A stretch of 64,000 nucleotides of DNA, taken from the NCBI GenBank assembly GCA_030998225.1, contig JAPYXD010000581.1, forward strand, positions 7,451,501 to 7,515,500, read 5' to 3'. Made by a program: the position numbers and the translations under genes. The number at the start of each line of letters is the position of its first letter. The stretch's first letter is position 1. Positions 1-10,950 of the stretch are shown here, piece after piece. The notes beneath the pieces are model-generated. The model saw only the letters and a program-made list of their open reading frames with translations, ran no database searches and had not been told where the DNA came from. The DNA is from Diplolepis rosae (Eukaryota > Arthropoda > Insecta > Hymenoptera > Diplolepididae).

Positions 1-175
1 TTTAAGTTTATTAAGTAGAAACTGTAACAGTATTTGTAAAATAAGGATGCTTTGAAAGGTACTCAAATCGTCAAATTATCATCTCAAACAATTTTCAGTA
101 TGCGAGTGACGAAGGGTTAAAATCATTTAGAAGAACTTATATATATATATCTTGATGAATATTCAAAACAATCTA

Positions 176-1430
176 ACACATCACTCAATAAGTTTCCGGC
201 CAGACATATAAATGGCACCACTATTGTAAAATCCATATGATTTCTGAATAGTACCAACCTTCAAACGTTAATTATCAAAATTCCATGACAATCTGACGTT
301 TAGTTCAGAAGTTACAGAGGTTTTGGTGAAGAAACTTTTGTCATTTTCAAAACAATGGATAAAAAAGAGTTTCGAGTGTAAATCAAAGCGAAGAAGTGGC
401 TTAATAAGCGTTATGGGGACTCTGCACCAGAGAAATCAACAATCATCGACTGGTATGTCAAATTGAAACGCAGTCGTATAAACTCCGATGACGCTGAACG
501 CTCTGGTCGCCCAAAATCTGCAGTTGTGCCGGAAAACATAACAAAAGTGCACAAAATGGTTTTGGGCGGTCGTAAATTAAAATTACGTAAGATAGCTGCC
601 ACCTTGAACATATCAGAAGGTAGTGTCTTTACAATTTTGCACGAATCTTTGGGAATGTGTAAGTTGTTTTCGAAGTGGGTGCCGCGTTTGCTCACACTTA
701 ATCAAAAACAACAACGCGTCGAGGATTCAGAGCGTTGTTCGGAGTTGTTCCAGCGAAGTAAAAATGATTTTCTGCGTCGGTATGTGACAATGGATGAAAT
801 ATGGATCAACCACTACACACCTGAAACAAAAAAATCGTTAGCTGAGTGGACAGCAGCTGGTGAAAGCCGTCCAAAGCGACCAAAAACTCAACAGTGGGCT
901 GGCAAGATTATGGCATCCGTTTTTTTGGAAGCGCATGATATTTTCTTTATCGACTATCTTGAGAAAAGTAAAACCATTAACAGCGACTATTACATGGCAT
1001 TACAGGATCTATTGAACGCAGAAATAAAAAAAACGGCTTCACATGCAAAAGAAAAAAGTGCTGTTCCACCAAGACAATGCACCGTGCCACAAGTCCATGA
1101 AAACAATGGTCAAATTGAATGAATTAAGCTTTGAATTGCTTCCTCACCTAGCATATTCTCCATATCTGGCCCCCAGCGACTACTGGCTCTTTGCTAACCT
1201 GAAAAAAATGCTTCAGCGAAAGAGATTTGGCTCCAGTGAAGAAGTGATCGCCAAAACTGCAGCCTATTTTGAGAGCAAAGACGAATCATTCGACAAAAAA
1301 GGCATCGAAAAGTTAGAGAAGCAATGGCATGAGTATTTTACGCTTGAAGGAAACTATGTTGATGAATAAAAACTGATGAAAAAAAACTGTGTTTTTCTTA
1401 GTTAGACCCGAAACATATTGAGTGATGTGT
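176..1430 (+). mobile_element. mariner-family element, complete but decayed
   Basis: The ends are inverted repeats beginning ACACATCACTCAATA, with a TA on each side (174-175 and 1431-1432), as expected for Tc1/mariner insertion. The length of 1255 bp is typical of mariner. It carries one broken transposase gene on the + strand. A diverged relative in the opposite orientation lies at 32785-34076, inside an intron of gene B. Confidence 0.9.
355..1369 (+). pseudogene. mariner transposase, broken by a stop and a frameshift
   Basis: Cut-and-paste transposase of the DD34D mariner class. From the ATG at 355 the frame hits a stop at 379-381. It then runs on through an N-terminal DNA-binding region (GRPKSAVVPENI) and the first catalytic Asp (VTMDEIWINH). 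Near 1040 the frame shifts, and the new frame carries the second catalytic Asp (HQDNAPCHKS) and the third (SPYLAPSDYWLF). It ends at 1369, close to the usual mariner length of about 340 residues. With one nonsense codon and one frameshift it cannot make active protein. The subfamily is uncertain; the motif AAGESRPKRPKTQQ is shared with the element at 32785-34076. Confidence 0.88.
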
Positions 1431-2219
1431 TAAGCTATCAGACAAATTTTAACTGACATTATAATTATAATCTCTGTAATTTTTTAAATTATAGTAATAG
1501 TAAGCAGACCCTGAAAAATAATTCCTTCAGAGTATGAAATTCCTATCATATTACGGGTGCACGAACTACATATAAAATATTCAAATTAAGTTTCAACCAA
1601 CAACTTTTATTATTTTCATTATTACAATACAATTTATTATAATTTATAATGTTCTTTCTTGATATCTTATAAAATAAAATATTATATTGGAACCTGCTAA
1701 TATAAGAAATGTTATTATTCGAAATTCCTTGATGGAAGCTATTCAAAATTTTGGAAGCTTCAAAAGCCTAATACATTCCATTGTCTATTTAAATTGACAC
1801 GTTAATATAAAATGCAACTAACGTAATATAAAATTATTCAATTACAATATTATTTTTTAAATAAATAAATACATATACATTTTTGATACACTTGAAGGTG
1901 ACACACATATGACGTTCTGAATCATTCTTTATTAGAATAATTCCTGAGCTAAATAAAATTTATAAGAGTTACATTCAAATAAAAAATATTTATCAATTTA
2001 AAAATATACAGAAGAACCCAAGCAACTCCGTCAAATATAATTTTATGAACGTAGTATCAAAGTATATACTGTTAGATATGTTCGGAAATTTGCAACATTT
2101 TCATGTTATAAAATTAACGTTGAATTTGACAATATTAATAATGTTTTTGAACAAAGGTATCTTAAAATTGCGGAAAATGTACTGAATTTTCTGAAATTTT
2201 TTTTAGCAATTAAGGGTGC
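1431..2219. other. AT-rich intergenic DNA
   Basis: No open frame with recognisable coding character and no clear repeat is visible. The stretch is A/T-rich spacer. Confidence 0.6.
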
Positions 2220-2378
2220 GCATGCGATAACTGCATAGGCGCTCGGCCAGTAGGCCAAGGGGAGGGGGTCGCGACCTCTGATTAGCTGAAATTTCGTTCC
2301 GGAAAAATTCGGCTTATCAGAGGTCGCGTCCCCCCTCTGTTTGGCTACTGGCCGAGCGCCTAGACGGTTATTGCATGC
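2220..2378. repeat. Imperfect palindrome (hairpin MITE-like)
   Basis: Two arms of about 70 bp pair with each other. The left arm holds GGCGCTCGGCCAGTAG and GACCTCTGATTAGC, and the right arm holds their complements, with a loop of about 20 bp. Both ends carry GCATGC. It is GC-rich against an AT-rich background. I see no coding content. Confidence 0.75.
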
Positions 2379-3154
2379 CAGTGTTCACAGAGAGAGGGGT
2401 TTTTTTGGTTTTAACAGGTATGCCTAGACCCGTCCTAGGAGTCCTGTACAACGTCTATAAAAGATTTTGCCATTTTTCCTCCTCACCAAAAAAAAAAAAA
2501 AAAAAAAAAAAAAGAGTGCGTAAGATTTTTGCTCCCACCACGTTCCCTTGTGTAAGCAACACATATAAACGCAGCGTGTCGATGTATCCCCGCTCCATCG
2601 CTAGTTTGCACGCTCGCAAATCGAGAATTGGATCATTGCCACTGCTTCTTCGTTTTCTCTACGCTTCGCTTTGGCTCTTCGGTTAATTACTTTCAGGACA
2701 TTTTACACGATGTTTTCGAGTGTGTAATCTACAGTAAATATATGATAAGTTACTGGAGGTTTATAAAGTTGTAATATATTTAATGTATTACATAAGAAAA
2801 GTGGAGGTTACGTTTATAATATATATATCATCCTCAAGTCTCAAGTGGTTTGAAATTTTGTCTTTCATTTTTCAATTGATTTAATATATTGCAAATTTAG
2901 AATAATACTAATTATATTTATTATAAATTTATTCAGTTATCCAACATTTATTTAAATGATATTTTCGTAAAGAAGCATGAAAACTAAAAAATTTGTAATT
3001 TATAATAACAGTCTATTCATATTTTAAACTTTTTTTTTGCATAAGTACTTTCTTAAATTTTCATTAAATTGAATATTAAATATATATAATATTTTCAATG
3101 AAAATAGAGCATATATATGAAATAATAAAAACCACAACTTTGAGAGGAAAACTT
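2379..3154. other. AT-rich intergenic DNA with a poly(A) tract
   Basis: An uninterrupted A tract runs from 2488 to 2513. The sequence around it (2400-2690) is less AT-rich and open on the + strand for about 100 codons, but the product shows no recognisable domain. The rest is AT-rich and featureless. Confidence 0.5.
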
Positions 3155-3542
3155 ATTAACCTCAGTGGCTGTTACAACAGAAACCGAACCTTCGGACACC
3201 TCTTCGATTGGGTGAAGTGTCAAAAATGGGATCGGTTTAATTGGGTCGTTGCTTAATACAACGGTATTGTGGTGGAAGGATATTTCTGCCTTTTCGGCGC
3301 GAAGGAATTCCAATCCGATGATTCCATTTCCAGGCAGAGGAAAAGAATCTTCAAAAACGTGAAACTTCGTTCGCGTACCCAAAAGATCGATGAAAATAGA
3401 CCCGATACTGGTTAAGCAACCGGACGTGATTCCCGTGTGGATTTCGCCGTTCGGGGCTAAGGAAAATAAATCCACGAGATTGATTTGGGACCCGGTGTCA
3501 ACCAGAAAACGACCCTCTCCAGTGACAAGGCCGCTAGATTTA
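3120..3542 (-). pseudogene. Retropepsin fragment of a gypsy-like retrotransposon
   Basis: Start of the pol region of the element whose gag lies just upstream. On the minus strand the frame reads RFLVDTGSQINLVD, with the aspartic protease active site DTG at 3499-3491. It continues through a second conserved patch (PLPGNGIIGLEFL) that resembles the C-terminal ILG-type motif of retropepsins. It overlaps the end of gag in a different frame, so a frameshift is implied for gag-pol expression. The likeness stops near 3155, and no reverse transcriptase, RNase H or integrase follows. The element is therefore truncated here. Confidence 0.75.
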
Positions 3543-4658
3543 ATAATTATTATTATTATTTACGCAATTTTTCCCCTCCTTAGGATGCGAATACCCGCGA
3601 TGTGGCATGATATGAGGGTTAGGATCCCCGAAATATACGCCACTATAAGGATTCCCGTACATTTGTTCGTACTCGTGACCCCCGAAATTCTCATAACCGG
3701 CGGGATAATATTGTTGGTAAAGATTGTAGGGTTCTGCATAATCTTCTGTTGATTGATATGCTTCTGCGTAATGGACTGCTCTTACATTTTCTCGATCGGC
3801 ATAACGTGGAGTAGGTGGTTGGGAATGGTGCAGGTTTCGCGGTTTCATAAATGGTCGGTTTATTTCATTATCACGGAAATGAGTTGGTCGCGCAGGCCAG
3901 TGATTTGGCATTCTGGGATCAAATCTACCCGGATTTTGAGAATTCCTTTGGGAAAATCCCGAAATTGGGGGTCGCGAGACCATTGGAAACCTCGGAGGTG
4001 GGAAAGGTCGTGGAAAAAAACCTGTGAGGTCATTGTGACTTGGATATCTGTCGATGGCCCTGCATTCCTCGTCACGAGCCACTTCGATGGCGGCTTCGAG
4101 GTTGGAAGGCTTCCTTATGGCGACACGAATTTCGAGATCAGGGCGCAATCCCCTGAGAAAACCGTTCAAAGCTGCGGCGGTTACGATCGGTGTATACGTA
4201 TTTATAGTAGCCTCTCCAAATTCGTGAGATATAGCGGCCTTGGCTTTGCTTATTAATTTTCGGATCCTCGACGCGAATTCTGATACTGATTCGTTGGTAG
4301 ACATTTTTAATTGGCTTAATTGACTGTGATAGTGAGCAAAGGTCAAGCCTACGGCTGTAAAAGATTCTTTGAGGCGTTTGACCAGGGATTTAAGGTCAGC
4401 AAATGTTTGACCTTCGATACATTCGCGAGCGCGACCACAGAGTTTCGGGAGTATACGTTTCACAAACTCTACTTCATTGGCACCTTCCCCCAGGGAAACA
4501 AAGGCTTGCTCGACATCCAAGACAAAGGAACGAAGTTCTGATTCCTTTCCGTCAAACATGGGAACTTGAGACAGAGCATTTTGCCATTGGAGATAATGAG
4601 TCATGACATTGACAGCGTTAGCCGCAGCAGCTGCAGCGGCAGTAGCTTCGGTAGCCAT
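3540..4658 (-). CDS. Gag-like protein of a gypsy-like LTR retrotransposon
   Basis: Intact frame of about 372 codons, starting at ATG 4658 (MATEATAAAAA). It opens with an alanine-rich stretch, then a helical capsid-like domain (residues about 30-200; MFDGKESELRSFV, FAHYHSQLSQLKM, LNGFLRGLRPDLE). A long Pro/Arg/Tyr-rich tail follows (residues about 210-360), ending in an Asn run made from AAT codons. No CCHC zinc knuckle is seen; the basic tail may bind nucleic acid instead. A diverged homologue lies at 62876-63889 on the other strand. The FDG...FAHYH...LNGFLRGL pattern is typical of insect gypsy-like Gag; the clade is not certain. The frame is unbroken, so the insertion may be relatively young, but pol is truncated. 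Confidence 0.85.
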   Translation of the reverse strand: MATEATAAAAAAANAVNVMTHYLQWQNALSQVPMFDGKESELRSFVLDVEQAFVSLGEGANEVEFVKRILPKLCGRARECIEGQTFADLKSLVKRLKESFTAVGLTFAHYHSQLSQLKMSTNESVSEFASRIRKLISKAKAAISHEFGEATINTYTPIVTAAALNGFLRGLRPDLEIRVAIRKPSNLEAAIEVARDEECRAIDRYPSHNDLTGFFPRPFPPPRFPMVSRPPISGFSQRNSQNPGRFDPRMPNHWPARPTHFRDNEINRPFMKPRNLHHSQPPTPRYADRENVRAVHYAEAYQSTEDYAEPYNLYQQYYPAGYENFGGHEYEQMYGNPYSGVYFGDPNPHIMPHRGYSHPKEGKNCVNNNNNY

Positions 4659-7000
4659 GGTTCTCAAATTATTGTATTAATCTTGAGTATCCAGAGATAA
4701 TACGATTTATCAAAACAAAATAGAGAATTTTGCAATAGCAAATCCCAAAATTCGAGAAGAACAGAAAAGAAAAATAAAAGAGAAAAGAAAAGAAAAAATG
4801 TATAAATTCTACAATTCTTCCAACCGAAAATGTCTCCTTCCCTTTCCTCTTCTCCCGCGACGATATTCTAATTTAATGCGTTAAAATTTATGATAATGAA
4901 TGTCGCACGGGTGTTAAAGAAACTCTACCATTGAGAGCACGGAGTATAGATTTTGAAGGCATAAAATGTGTATAAGGTCAATTAAAACAAAATTATATCA
5001 CTTGTCGATTGGACAAACATAATCACAATAAACACATAAATGGCAGATAATCAATAATTTGGTAAAAAGAAAGATCATAGGAATGAAGGTAAAAAGTATC
5101 ATAGAGAAGACATGTGCTAAATATAGAGAGGGGTAATTGTTTTCTAAGTATTAATTAGACTCGGAGGAAATCTCAAACTTTAGAGAATAAAACATAAAAT
5201 TATAAATGAGTCAGGAAAATAGCATTTTCAGGCAAAAAGTTCAAAAATAGCCTTAATGATCTAGGTCAGGCTATTTGCATTTAGTTTCGCACCAAAGAAT
5301 TTATTTACTCTTTCCTGATCGTATATCCAAACTTTCCATTTTCAATTACAGGTTTTAGAATAAGATATCAGGTACTCTTTGTATTATATGTAACGTACCA
5401 AGTATTATAAATTAAATCAAGGGTCAATATAATTTACCATTTTAATTATTCAAAACAAAATATAAAAAATCTGTTTTAATTCTATGCAGCTTGCAGGAAT
5501 TTAGTTTAAACATTCGCCTTTTTTATTCAAATTTCTTCTAGACTTCACTATAGACGAACTTATTCGAAAATTCACAACTAAACCTTGATCGCTCGCTGAA
5601 GTTGATTATTTGAAAATCTCAAATTTAGAAATACTAGTATTTAATGCAATTTATTAAAGGTTTCTGGTTCATAACTGAAACAATATCCATTCATTTATTT
5701 TTCCATTTTTTTCTATTAAATAATGGGGAAAACTTGATAAATTATTGGAAAGGCAAACAAACAAGAAAGAATTTCGAGAAATAAAATTCGTAAAGCGGGT
5801 TACGGGCAGATGATCCCACACCTAACACCAAATTTTTCTCTGTTACGTCGTGGCTGAACGATGGTCGGAGCAAAATATAAAGAGTAATTATATTAATAAT
5901 AATTATACAATTTTCTTGTGGATTCTTGCCCTATCAAGGGTAGAAGACCGCCCGCGCTTTACGGATTTTATCAGGTTCTTGGCAAAAGAGGAAGGGAGAC
6001 AAAAAGAAATCTAAATTTAGCACATGATACTCTTTTATTTAGATAAAAAACTTACTTATCCTGAGAATCCGGAGGGATGATTTGTTCCTCTTTTATTTAT
6101 TTTTCGGCAACCGGGACTGGTTCCGGAACTTAAATTTAATGCCTATTTCTACCGAGTCCAGGTGTACTCGGGCAGCGGATGAATTTAGTGCACCTCAATT
6201 TTTCCACCCAAGAAGATTCGTCTGATTTCTTAAGTATTTTCTCTTTTTACCGCTCGCGCGCGTCAGCGGTCCGTACTACGGTGGAAAGAACTTCCAACGA
6301 CGAACTTGACTTATAGAGCGCAATCGTTGACCCAAGCGTTCAATTCATCAGAATCTGGATATTCAGAGTCTGATGTCTGTGAGGTCAACCAAAGAACCCT
6401 TTAAGTTTCAAAAATAGACTGACTATCTGTCTGTCGTGGAGGTCCTGCGAGAGTACCCCTCCAAAACCGAAAAACGAAAACCAATCCCCCCGAGGATACC
6501 CTTGACCAAAACGAGAAGAGTGGGCGGAAAATACAAAATTATTGATAGGTAGAGAGAGGGTAACTATGGGTCACGTAGGCCCTGACCCGGGAGTCTTGGC
6601 TCCTCATTAAACCAATTCAATGGTTTACTAATTCTCTGGACAACTTGCCTTGGGTGGTAAATTGTTTTAATGACCCGCTCTCTAATTTTTGAATTCTATG
6701 AGTGCAATAACTTGTACGTGCCCCATGAATCGGTGATTTCCTATTATTGGGTTTCTAAGCAGAGGACCCGAACGTATTGAAGTGTTTCTTCCAATGGTCA
6801 ATTGTATCCTCGCAAGAATTGTCGGAGACCCGATTGCTGGAACGGACATTTATGTTCTTGGATGGACGAAATTAGTTTTTGAGATTATTATATTGAAAGA
6901 ACTGAACTTTCCAAAGTTTATGAGAGATCTTAAGGGAAAACCCAAAAGAAATCAAAGGACAGACCATTCCTCAAGATTTTACAGGATAACTGAATAGCAT
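4659..7000 (-). mobile_element. Probable leader and 5' LTR of the minus-strand gypsy-like element
   Basis: This lies upstream of gag on the minus strand and has no coding content. A candidate tRNA primer-binding site, TGGTGTTAGGTGTGGGATC, reads on the minus strand at 5830-5812. It starts with TGG and has the spacing of a discriminator base, acceptor strand and T-stem. Purine-rich sequence (about 4750-4800) precedes gag. DNA from 5831 to about 7000 would then be the LTR, but I cannot fix its outer end because no second copy lies in the window. Confidence 0.5.
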
Positions 7001-8132
7001 CAATAAAATTAAAATTGAGTGATGGTACATCGGGTATGAGTAAGTAGGTTGAATCTTAAATCCTTTACAATGTGGAGAATAACTATGAATAATCTTAACC
7101 TAGGCAACATAAGTATAATGATTATAGACATTGTAAGTAATTATTGTAAATAAGCATAGTAAGTTAAGTCTAGCATGAAGCTCACAATACAGAGAATTAA
7201 AGTTAAAGTTTATCTTAACCTAAGCAACATAATCGTAATAAACATAGCATATAGCTAGCGCCACTAGCCGTGGCAGTGACCACACTTCACTAACGTCCGT
7301 ATAGCACGCTAAAAAAGGACGGTAGGGGGGCAAAACTGAGGTTTGATCGGCGCGCTCTCAGTTTTCACACTGGCTGCGCTTTTTTCGCGCGTTGGCGGCC
7401 GATGTGTGCACACGAATCAGACGCTTGGCAGTAAACGACCGTTAGACACTACGAGAGGGCGCTGCTATTACGCTTCGGTGCTCGTCCACCGCGCAAAGTT
7501 GCGCATCTACTGCGCTTTTCTCAAGCTGACCTATCATGTCCGGGTTGGGTGCGTTGGCTACAATGCGAGCGCACTGGCCATGCCAAGTCCCTCTCAGTGT
7601 AAGCTTAATCCATAAAAGACCTTTATACTAATCAATACTAAGTCAGTTGTAGTGTCCAAAATGGACACTTTAGTATTAAACTACTTAATACTTTCGGGTG
7701 TTCTATAATTTCTAGAAAATGAGTGTAATAAATGGTACTTTGATATTTATTCTACAACATCTAAGGATGATTAAAGATGTATTAAACACGTATTTCAAGA
7801 GAAAAATATTCATTTTAACAGGGAAAACATTTTAAAACAAGATACTTTAAATAAAAATTACTGATTTACTATTTTAAAAATGAAAGTCAATATGTTAAGA
7901 TGCAAAGAAGTTTTTACCACTAATTTGAAACATTTTGTCCTAAAAATTTTATTTCTAGACATATAAAATTAGCATTAAAACAAACAATTACTTGTGACGT
8001 CAAAAATAAAATGCAAACAATTTTTTTTGCGTAGGAGAAATATTTCCCATTTAATTACACAAAGTTAAAATAAACTTCTCTGTAATTCATTGCAACTTGC
8101 TTATGGAGTGTAATTAATAATATTAATCTACT
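7001..8132. other. Spacer with a GC-rich island
   Basis: 7001-7250 is AT-rich and contains two similar stretches (about 7090 and 7210) with TCTTAACCTAnGCAACATAA. 7250-7615 is distinctly GC-rich and open on the + strand (7343-7615), with no recognisable domain. 7620-8132 is AT-rich with nothing visible. Confidence 0.45.
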
Positions 8133-8204
8133 CTCTCTAAATCTGAATCAGTCAAATTTTTACTGATTGAATTAGTGATTTGCCTTTTCACTGATTCACC
8201 AGTA

Positions 8205-10106
8205 TATTACGTGCCTAGGCGCACAGTGAGGGTTATTGCGCGACAAGCGACAATGCTCGCAGGAGATCGAAGCCAAGGCGTAGTCGAGGTGTAACCGATG
8301 CGTAGTCGAGGCGTAGCTGAGACGTACACTACTGTCGGAAATTGTGCGCACGGTGCTTGTCATCGCTATTAAAAATCACTGCTGACTTTGAAGCACGATA
8401 TCTCGGTGAAAAAAAGAGATAGGGCATTTTTAAAAATACAGTTGGAAAGCTTATGGAATTTCACGTCTAGTGATGATCAACAAATATTTTTTTGACTTTC
8501 TGAAAATAATACAGCACGTGAGGAGTTAAAAAAAGAAATTCTAGATTTTTTCAAATTCTCTACCTCAACTTCAACTTTTTGCATGACCTAGAAAAATTTT
8601 TGTCAAAATCTGAAAATTATACGACGTAAAGTCTAAAATCTTATTTTTAAGTTAAGCCAAGAAAACTTGAAAAATATTCATGGGTACCCGAGATACGATT
8701 AAAAATGTTCAATCGTATCTGAGTTGAATTTTAATCGACGATCACAGTTGTTGGCCGGTTTGTTGCTCGCGTCCTTCGTTGAGGCAGGACCGAATAGGCC
8801 ACGCACAAAGGTGGCGCTTAACTGGAACTCTCTTATATGTATTTTTGATTCTTTTCATTAGTAATTTTTATTTCTAATTATTCTAAATTTTAAAAAATAT
8901 TTATTGTTATCTGTGATTATTAAAAATTATTTAAATCCAATATTATTCCTATATTAACGAATAGAACAATGATATGTAAACATTTTTTATTTCTTAAAAT
9001 TCTTATAAACTAGAACATTAATAAAAATTTTAATAGTCATTGTAAATATCAACTAAGAATGAAAGGAAAGGAAATAAAGGAAACACGTTCTTGGATCAAA
9101 GAACATATAAGAGAGCTCCACTTAAGCGCCACCTTTGTGCGTGGCCTATTCGGTCCTGCCTCAACGAAGGACGCGAGCAACAAACCGGCCAACAACTGTG
9201 ATCGTCGATTAAAATTCAACTCAGATACGATTGAACATTTTTAATCGTATCTCGGGTACCCATGAATATTTTTCAAGTTTTCTTGGCTTAACTTAAAAAT
9301 AAGATTTTAGACTTTACGTCGTATAATTTTCAGATTTTGACAAAAATTTTTCTAGGTCATGCAAAAAGTTGAAGTTGAGGTAGAGAATTTGAAAAAATCT
9401 AGAATTTCTTTTTTTAACTCCTCACGTGCTGTATTATTTTCAGAAAGTCAAAAAAATATTTGTTGATCATCACTAGACGTGAAATTCCATAAGCTTTCCA
9501 ACTGTATTTTTAAAAATGCCCTATCTCTTTTTTTCACCGAGATATCGTGCTTCAAAGTCAGCAGTGATTTTTAATAGCGATGACAAGCACCGTGCGCACA
9601 ATTTCCGACAGTAGTGTAGCTGAGTCAAAGCCGAGACGAAGCCGAGCCGCGATCAGTCCTACGAGCATTGTCGCGAGTCTCGTAATTTTCCGAATTGTGT
9701 GCATTGGCACGTATTCTATTTTATCTGACTTTGGTGCGTATACGAATTTTTATGCGTACACTCGAATCTAATCTAGTATTTTAGTTGTCTGCGGCGCTAG
9801 TCATTACACTTGATATGTCACGACTAGTCCCGGCCATTTTGATTTTATCGATCTTGTGTAGTAGTAGCGTGTTGCAATAGAGCATGTGCAGTTCAAATGT
9901 ACAAGGCTTTGTCAGTAGGGTGCTAACGCTGTACGAAGAAGAAGAAGAAGAAGAATAAGAAGAAGATTGTGCTCCGGTGTATGGCTATAGGCGCATGCGC
10001 AGTTCAATTTTTACATTTTATTCCTCTGTAGCGCAATACACAATATTGCGCTACTATTGACTGTAGCGAAAAAACGTGTTTACACTCCGGAGGCACATAA
10101 AAATAT
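8205..10106. mobile_element. MITE with CACGTAATA end, split by a palindromic element
   Basis: It begins TATTACGTGCCTAGGCGCAC and ends near GGAGGCACATAAAA. The sequence matches one arm of the dimeric copy at 22408-24651 and the single copy at 27991-28411, including the CTAGTATT, TTTGTCAGTAGGGTGCTAAC and GAAGAAGAA stretches. Another element is inserted at 8327-9616. It is non-coding. Confidence 0.8.
8327..9616. mobile_element. Fold-back transposon, 1290 bp, arms over 500 bp
   Basis: Near-perfect inverted arms (8327-8840 and 9101-9616) begin CACTACTGTCGG. They are flanked by TA on both sides (8325-8326 and 9617-9618), pointing to Tc1/mariner-type insertion. The spacer is about 260 bp and AT-rich. 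The open frame at 9059-9244 simply follows one arm and is not a gene. The length and quality of the arms suggest a young copy. Confidence 0.85.
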
Positions 10107-10247
10107 TTTCACTGTTAAATCAGTTAATTTTCATTGAAGCAATCAGTGGAATTTGACTGATTTACAGTAACCTCTTTTTAGCTATTTTAATCAGTCAAAT
10201 TTCACTGATAATTAGTATATTTTGACTGATTCATATTTAGAGAGCTG

Positions 10248-10855
10248 ACAATCCCAAAAATATTTTTTTTTTGTGGGATTCAAATTTGTTTTCGAACACT
10301 CAAAAATAGTATTATGACGATTTTAAGATATTTACACTAAGAATAATTATCAGTGAGTTTTGAAAGGCTGATAAACTCTAAGTAAAAAGTTTAGAGATTG
10401 TAGGAGATTTTTAAAACACCAAAATAAACTTTATGAAAATCAAAGGAGAACGTAAAGAGTTATATAAGTCTAGTAAAGGCTGATTCATTTGGAATTATCA
10501 AAAGCTAAAGTGGGGCAAAATTTTCGGCTTAAGAACCCTTCCCCCCTTATTTAAAATTATTCTATTCCCTAAAAATATTATTTTTCGATTCTCTACTAAG
10601 AAAGTGTCCAATATGTCTATATATTACATTACGAATTTTTATTTTCATTTATATTTACTTGTATTTAAAGAGTTTTGATTTAAAAAAATATAATCTGCAA
10701 CCTTTGCATGTTATATCTCCTGCATCTTAAATAAACAATCAATTCTGAATGAAGCTTATATTTTCTGCATCATCCGCATAAAATTTACATTTAGGCAGTC
10801 GGAAAATGTTTAAACTTGAAAAAATTATCGTATTTGTTTGTTACAAACAACACTA
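10248..10855. other. AT-rich upstream DNA of gene A
   Basis: No ORF of note. From about 10685 (AATCTGCAACCTTTGCATG, CATCTTAAATAAAC) the sequence is alignable by eye with DNA upstream of the promoter relics at about 42845 and 47300. The duplicated unit therefore includes some 200 bp of upstream DNA. Confidence 0.5.
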
Positions 10856-10950
10856 CCATGCACAAAATTCGAGAATTGTAGAGATATCTCGAAGGTATTT
10901 ATACTCTGAATCTCTCTCCGAAAACATCAGTTCACAGCAAAAAGTTCGAT
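10856..10950 (+). promoter_or_regulatory. Core promoter of micro-exon gene A
   Basis: A conserved upstream box (CCATGCACAAAATTCGAGAA, 10856-10875) is followed 40 bp later by the TATA-like TATTTATA (10896). Then comes an initiator-like TCAGT whose A is at 10929, 33 bp from the start of the TATA box. The ATG at 10951 gives a 5' leader of only about 22 nt. The same order and spacing is found before gene B and in two relics, which is the main support. Confidence 0.7.

Larger units (their letters stand above)
8133..10244. mobile_element. Outermost MITE of a three-level nest
   Basis: Terminal inverted repeats of about 25 bp (CTCTCTAAATCTGAATCAG at 8133; its counterpart read from the other strand at 10244) are followed on each side by diverged ACTGATT/AATCAGT-rich arms. 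The element is split by a second element at about 8205-10106. It has no coding capacity. Confidence 0.7.

Noticed and set aside
2375..2686. 103-codon frame with a poly-Lys run
   Set aside because: The Lys run is the poly(A) tract; no domain, and it starts inside a palindrome.
7343..7615. 90-codon frame in a GC-rich island
   Set aside because: No domain or splice context, and the composition looks repeat-derived.
9059..9244. Open frame of 61 codons inside the fold-back element
   Set aside because: It follows one arm of the palindrome and has no recognisable domain.
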